64,000 nt of DNA from contig NZ_CANMWS010000003.1 in assembly GCF_947501665.1 (NCBI RefSeq), forward strand, positions 124,001 through 188,000, given 5' to 3'. Made by a program: the position numbers and the translations under genes. The notes beneath the pieces are model-generated. The model did no database searches, was not told the origin of the DNA, and worked only from the letters and a program-made list of their open reading frames with translations. Numbering within the stretch: the first letter of the stretch is position 1; each line of letters starts with the position of its first letter. The stretch comes from an uncultured Shewanella sp. Lineage in GTDB: Bacteria > Pseudomonadota > Gammaproteobacteria > Enterobacterales > Shewanellaceae. Of the stretch, positions 62,128 to 64,000 are shown piece after piece.

Positions 62128-64000
62128 TCAACTATTTTGAGGATTGAGAATGCGATAAACACCCATTTTAATGATGGATGTTATAGCGAACCAGATTAAA
62201 ATATAGAGCCAAGCGTAAAATGCCCATGTCCAGCCGATGCCAATAAAGTCATTCGAGTCAAAACCATAAACACTTATTAGCGTCCCCGTAGCGAGTGAGA
62301 AAAGGGTGGCACAGGAAAACTTCCATTCAGGAAAAGGGCGGTGCCATGGCATGCCAGTATTGCGGGTTAAATAGATGGTAAGGTTGCCGCCACATAATAT
62401 GCCCATAAAAGCGACAGTATTGAGTTTGGCTTGTTTCAGTTCTGCAGGAAGCTCGGTAAACCAGTAATGATCGGCAATCCAATATAAACCAAAAGTTGAA
62501 ATGACACCGACGATAGCGAGTGCTACCGCAACACTGAATACGTCTTTCATTTTCCAAATACCGGGATCTTTCGAGGCGGTCATATTGTCATAAGCAATCA
62601 TCATAATGGGAATATCATTGAGCAAGGCAATGATAATAATCATAATCGCACTAAGTGGGTGGGTGTTATAAACCATAATGGCGCATAAGAGAAAGAGTAA
62701 TAAACGAACGGTTTCACTGATCCGATAGATGGCATAACTTTTTAAACGACCAAAAATCTTTCTCGATTCATTAATGGCGTGAGTGATGACAGAAAGGCCA
62801 GGTTGTGTTAGTACTAAATCAGCGGCAGCCCTTGCAGCGTCTGTTGCGCCATCAACCGCAATGCCCACATTGGCTTGTTTGATGGCGGGGGCATCATTAA
62901 CGCCGTCACCTGTCATACCAACAATATGTTGATTTTTTTGTAATGCTTTTACTATTTCAAATTTATCTTCAGGTAATACTTCGGCAAAACCATCTAGGCT
63001 ATCGAGCGTACGTTTTTGTGTGAGAGGATCGGTATTATTGAATGTGGCCATAGGCATAATATAATTGCCTATGTGTAATGTATGGGCTAATTCTTGAGCG
63101 ATAGCACTGTGATCACCAGTGATCATTTTAATACTGACACCGCGTTGCATGATCTCGTGCAATGTTTTTTCACTGTCTTCTCTGGGAGGATCGAATAGCG
63201 AAATAACCCCAACAAGCTCCCAAGAGTCGAGATTGATTGTGGTCACAGCGACGGTGAGAGCACGATAACCGTGTTGGGCGAGTTGAGTGACGGTTTGTTG
63301 GGCTTTATTTGTATCTTCTGCGCACAAATTCAAAATAACTTGTGGTGCGCCTTTTGCTACTTTCCGTTGAGTGTGGTTATGGCTAATGAGTGACTCGGCT
63401 TTTTTACTCGTTGGGTTAAAGGGGGTGTAATGTTCAATTTGAAATGATGGCGGATCTGAAGGCAGCCTCTTTTGTTCAGCGAATAGTACTTCATCGATAG
63501 CATCATGACCTTGAGGGTTGGAAGCGAGGCATGCATAGTGGATAACATCCTCTGGTGAATAATCATGATAATTGCTAATTTCACCTATTTTGAGTTTGTT
63601 TTGAGTGAGGGTGCCGGTTTTGTCGGAGCAAAGCACATTCATGGTCGCCAATTCTTCAATCGCACTTAATTTGGAGACAATCGCTTTGTATGTCGCTAAT
63701 CGTTTTGCGCCAATGGCCAATGTGACGGACATGACAGCAGGCAGTGCGACAGGGATCCCTGCGATAACTAACACCAGCATAAAAATAATGCTATTCGAGA
63801 TATCGCCTTGATGCGTGAATAGGCTTAAATATAAATCATGGGCGAGTACGACCCCGCAAATGACTAAGGTCAATATGATTAAAAATCGCCCTATTTGAGT
63901 GATGTTTTTCTGTAGATCAGATGGCGTATTGCTCTTATCGATTAATGAGGCTGTTTTACCAAAAAAGGTGTTCATACCTGTTTTATCGACAATGCCAATC
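62128..64000 (-). CDS. P-type proton ATPase, plasma-membrane (type IIIA) family (5' end outside window)
   Basis: At least 623 codons of a P-type ATPase. The frame remains open to the window edge with IGIVDKTGMNTFFGKTA, part of the actuator/core that precedes the catalytic segment, so the true start is beyond 64000. DKTGTLT holds the phosphorylated Asp; MTGDGVNDAPAIKQANVGIAV is the hinge motif; four to six C-terminal membrane segments follow. Resembles bacterial PMA1-like proton pumps. An internal ATG at 63975 is not the start. Confidence 0.9.
   Translation of the reverse strand, partial: IGIVDKTGMNTFFGKTASLIDKSNTPSDLQKNITQIGRFLIILTLVICGVVLAHDLYLSLFTHQGDISNSIIFMLVLVIAGIPVALPAVMSVTLAIGAKRLATYKAIVSKLSAIEELATMNVLCSDKTGTLTQNKLKIGEISNYHDYSPEDVIHYACLASNPQGHDAIDEVLFAEQKRLPSDPPSFQIEHYTPFNPTSKKAESLISHNHTQRKVAKGAPQVILNLCAEDTNKAQQTVTQLAQHGYRALTVAVTTINLDSWELVGVISLFDPPREDSEKTLHEIMQRGVSIKMITGDHSAIAQELAHTLHIGNYIMPMATFNNTDPLTQKRTLDSLDGFAEVLPEDKFEIVKALQKNQHIVGMTGDGVNDAPAIKQANVGIAVDGATDAARAAADLVLTQPGLSVITHAINESRKIFGRLKSYAIYRISETVRLLLFLLCAIMVYNTHPLSAIMIIIIALLNDIPIMMIAYDNMTASKDPGIWKMKDVFSVAVALAIVGVISTFGLYWIADHYWFTELPAELKQAKLNTVAFMGILCGGNLTIYLTRNTGMPWHRPFPEWKFSCATLFSLATGTLISVYGFDSNDFIGIGWTWAFYAWLYILIWFAITSIIKMGVYRILNPQNS

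Noticed and set aside
63973..63975. Internal ATG as the start of the P-type ATPase
   Set aside because: The frame stays open to the window edge with family-conserved residues, so the gene starts beyond it.

Overview
The window is a roughly 40% GC chromosomal segment from a marine-type gammaproteobacterium, most likely Shewanella or a close relative. The evidence is the ubiquinone hydroxylase/pth/ychF block, a Met-Leu-Gln tRNA cluster, a Vibrio-like Hcp, and an avidin-family protein whose cysteine pattern resembles that of Shewanella avidin. The species assignment is inference; no 16S gene is present.

Layout. 1-2798: housekeeping genes (3' end of a UbiF-type hydroxylase, pth, ychF). 3139-4422: a tRNA operon of eight tRNAs (Met, Leu, Gln, Gln, Met, Leu, Gln, Leu) with its own promoter and terminator. 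Both Met-to-Leu spacers carry a short CCA-ended tRNA-like hairpin. 4444-32045: a type VI secretion (T6SS) effector island. Operon 1 is hcp-vgrG-PAAR/Rhs-immunity. It is followed by a displaced Rhs tip with a Tse6/Tsi6-like toxin-immunity set, a row of probable orphan immunity genes and an MFS transporter. Operon 2 is a DUF4123 adaptor, a second giant Rhs protein with a GIY-YIG nuclease tip, and an Imm26-like immunity gene. After that come five displaced Rhs-tip cassettes: AHH nuclease, TNT NADase, HYD1-like ADP-ribosyltransferase, an unknown toxin, and a truncated AHH copy. The first four have an immunity gene and a near-identical GGGC/GCCC terminator. Each T6SS operon is preceded by three 19-21-bp-spaced GGCAATTTATTGCC palindromes and, about 53 bp further on, a sigma-54 promoter.

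32155-44984: satP, a one-module NRPS, a PstS-like/porin pair, a gtr-type glycosylation operon, and a cluster of small secreted proteins including the avidin-like one. 45062-51746: a RAYT-type transposase, sbcDC, and a PH-like membrane protein. 51950-53409: a probable type III secretion effector with its CesT-like chaperone, far from any secretion machinery in view. 53781-64000: a Fur-box FTR1 iron permease fused to cytochrome c, an HD-Pnk-like RNA-repair protein with an altered HD motif, a GlxA-type AraC regulator, an HD protein, an alkylation-repair protein, a flavin amine oxidase, and a P-type proton ATPase running off the end.

How it fits together. Hcp and VgrG form the tube and spike; the PAAR-Rhs and the DUF4123-loaded Rhs carry toxins. 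The displaced tips share the end of the Rhs core with the two complete rhs genes, so recombination could swap tips onto them. Most of the displaced tips lack a convincing start and carry small stop-containing insertions, so they look like a largely silent toxin reserve whose immunity genes remain intact.
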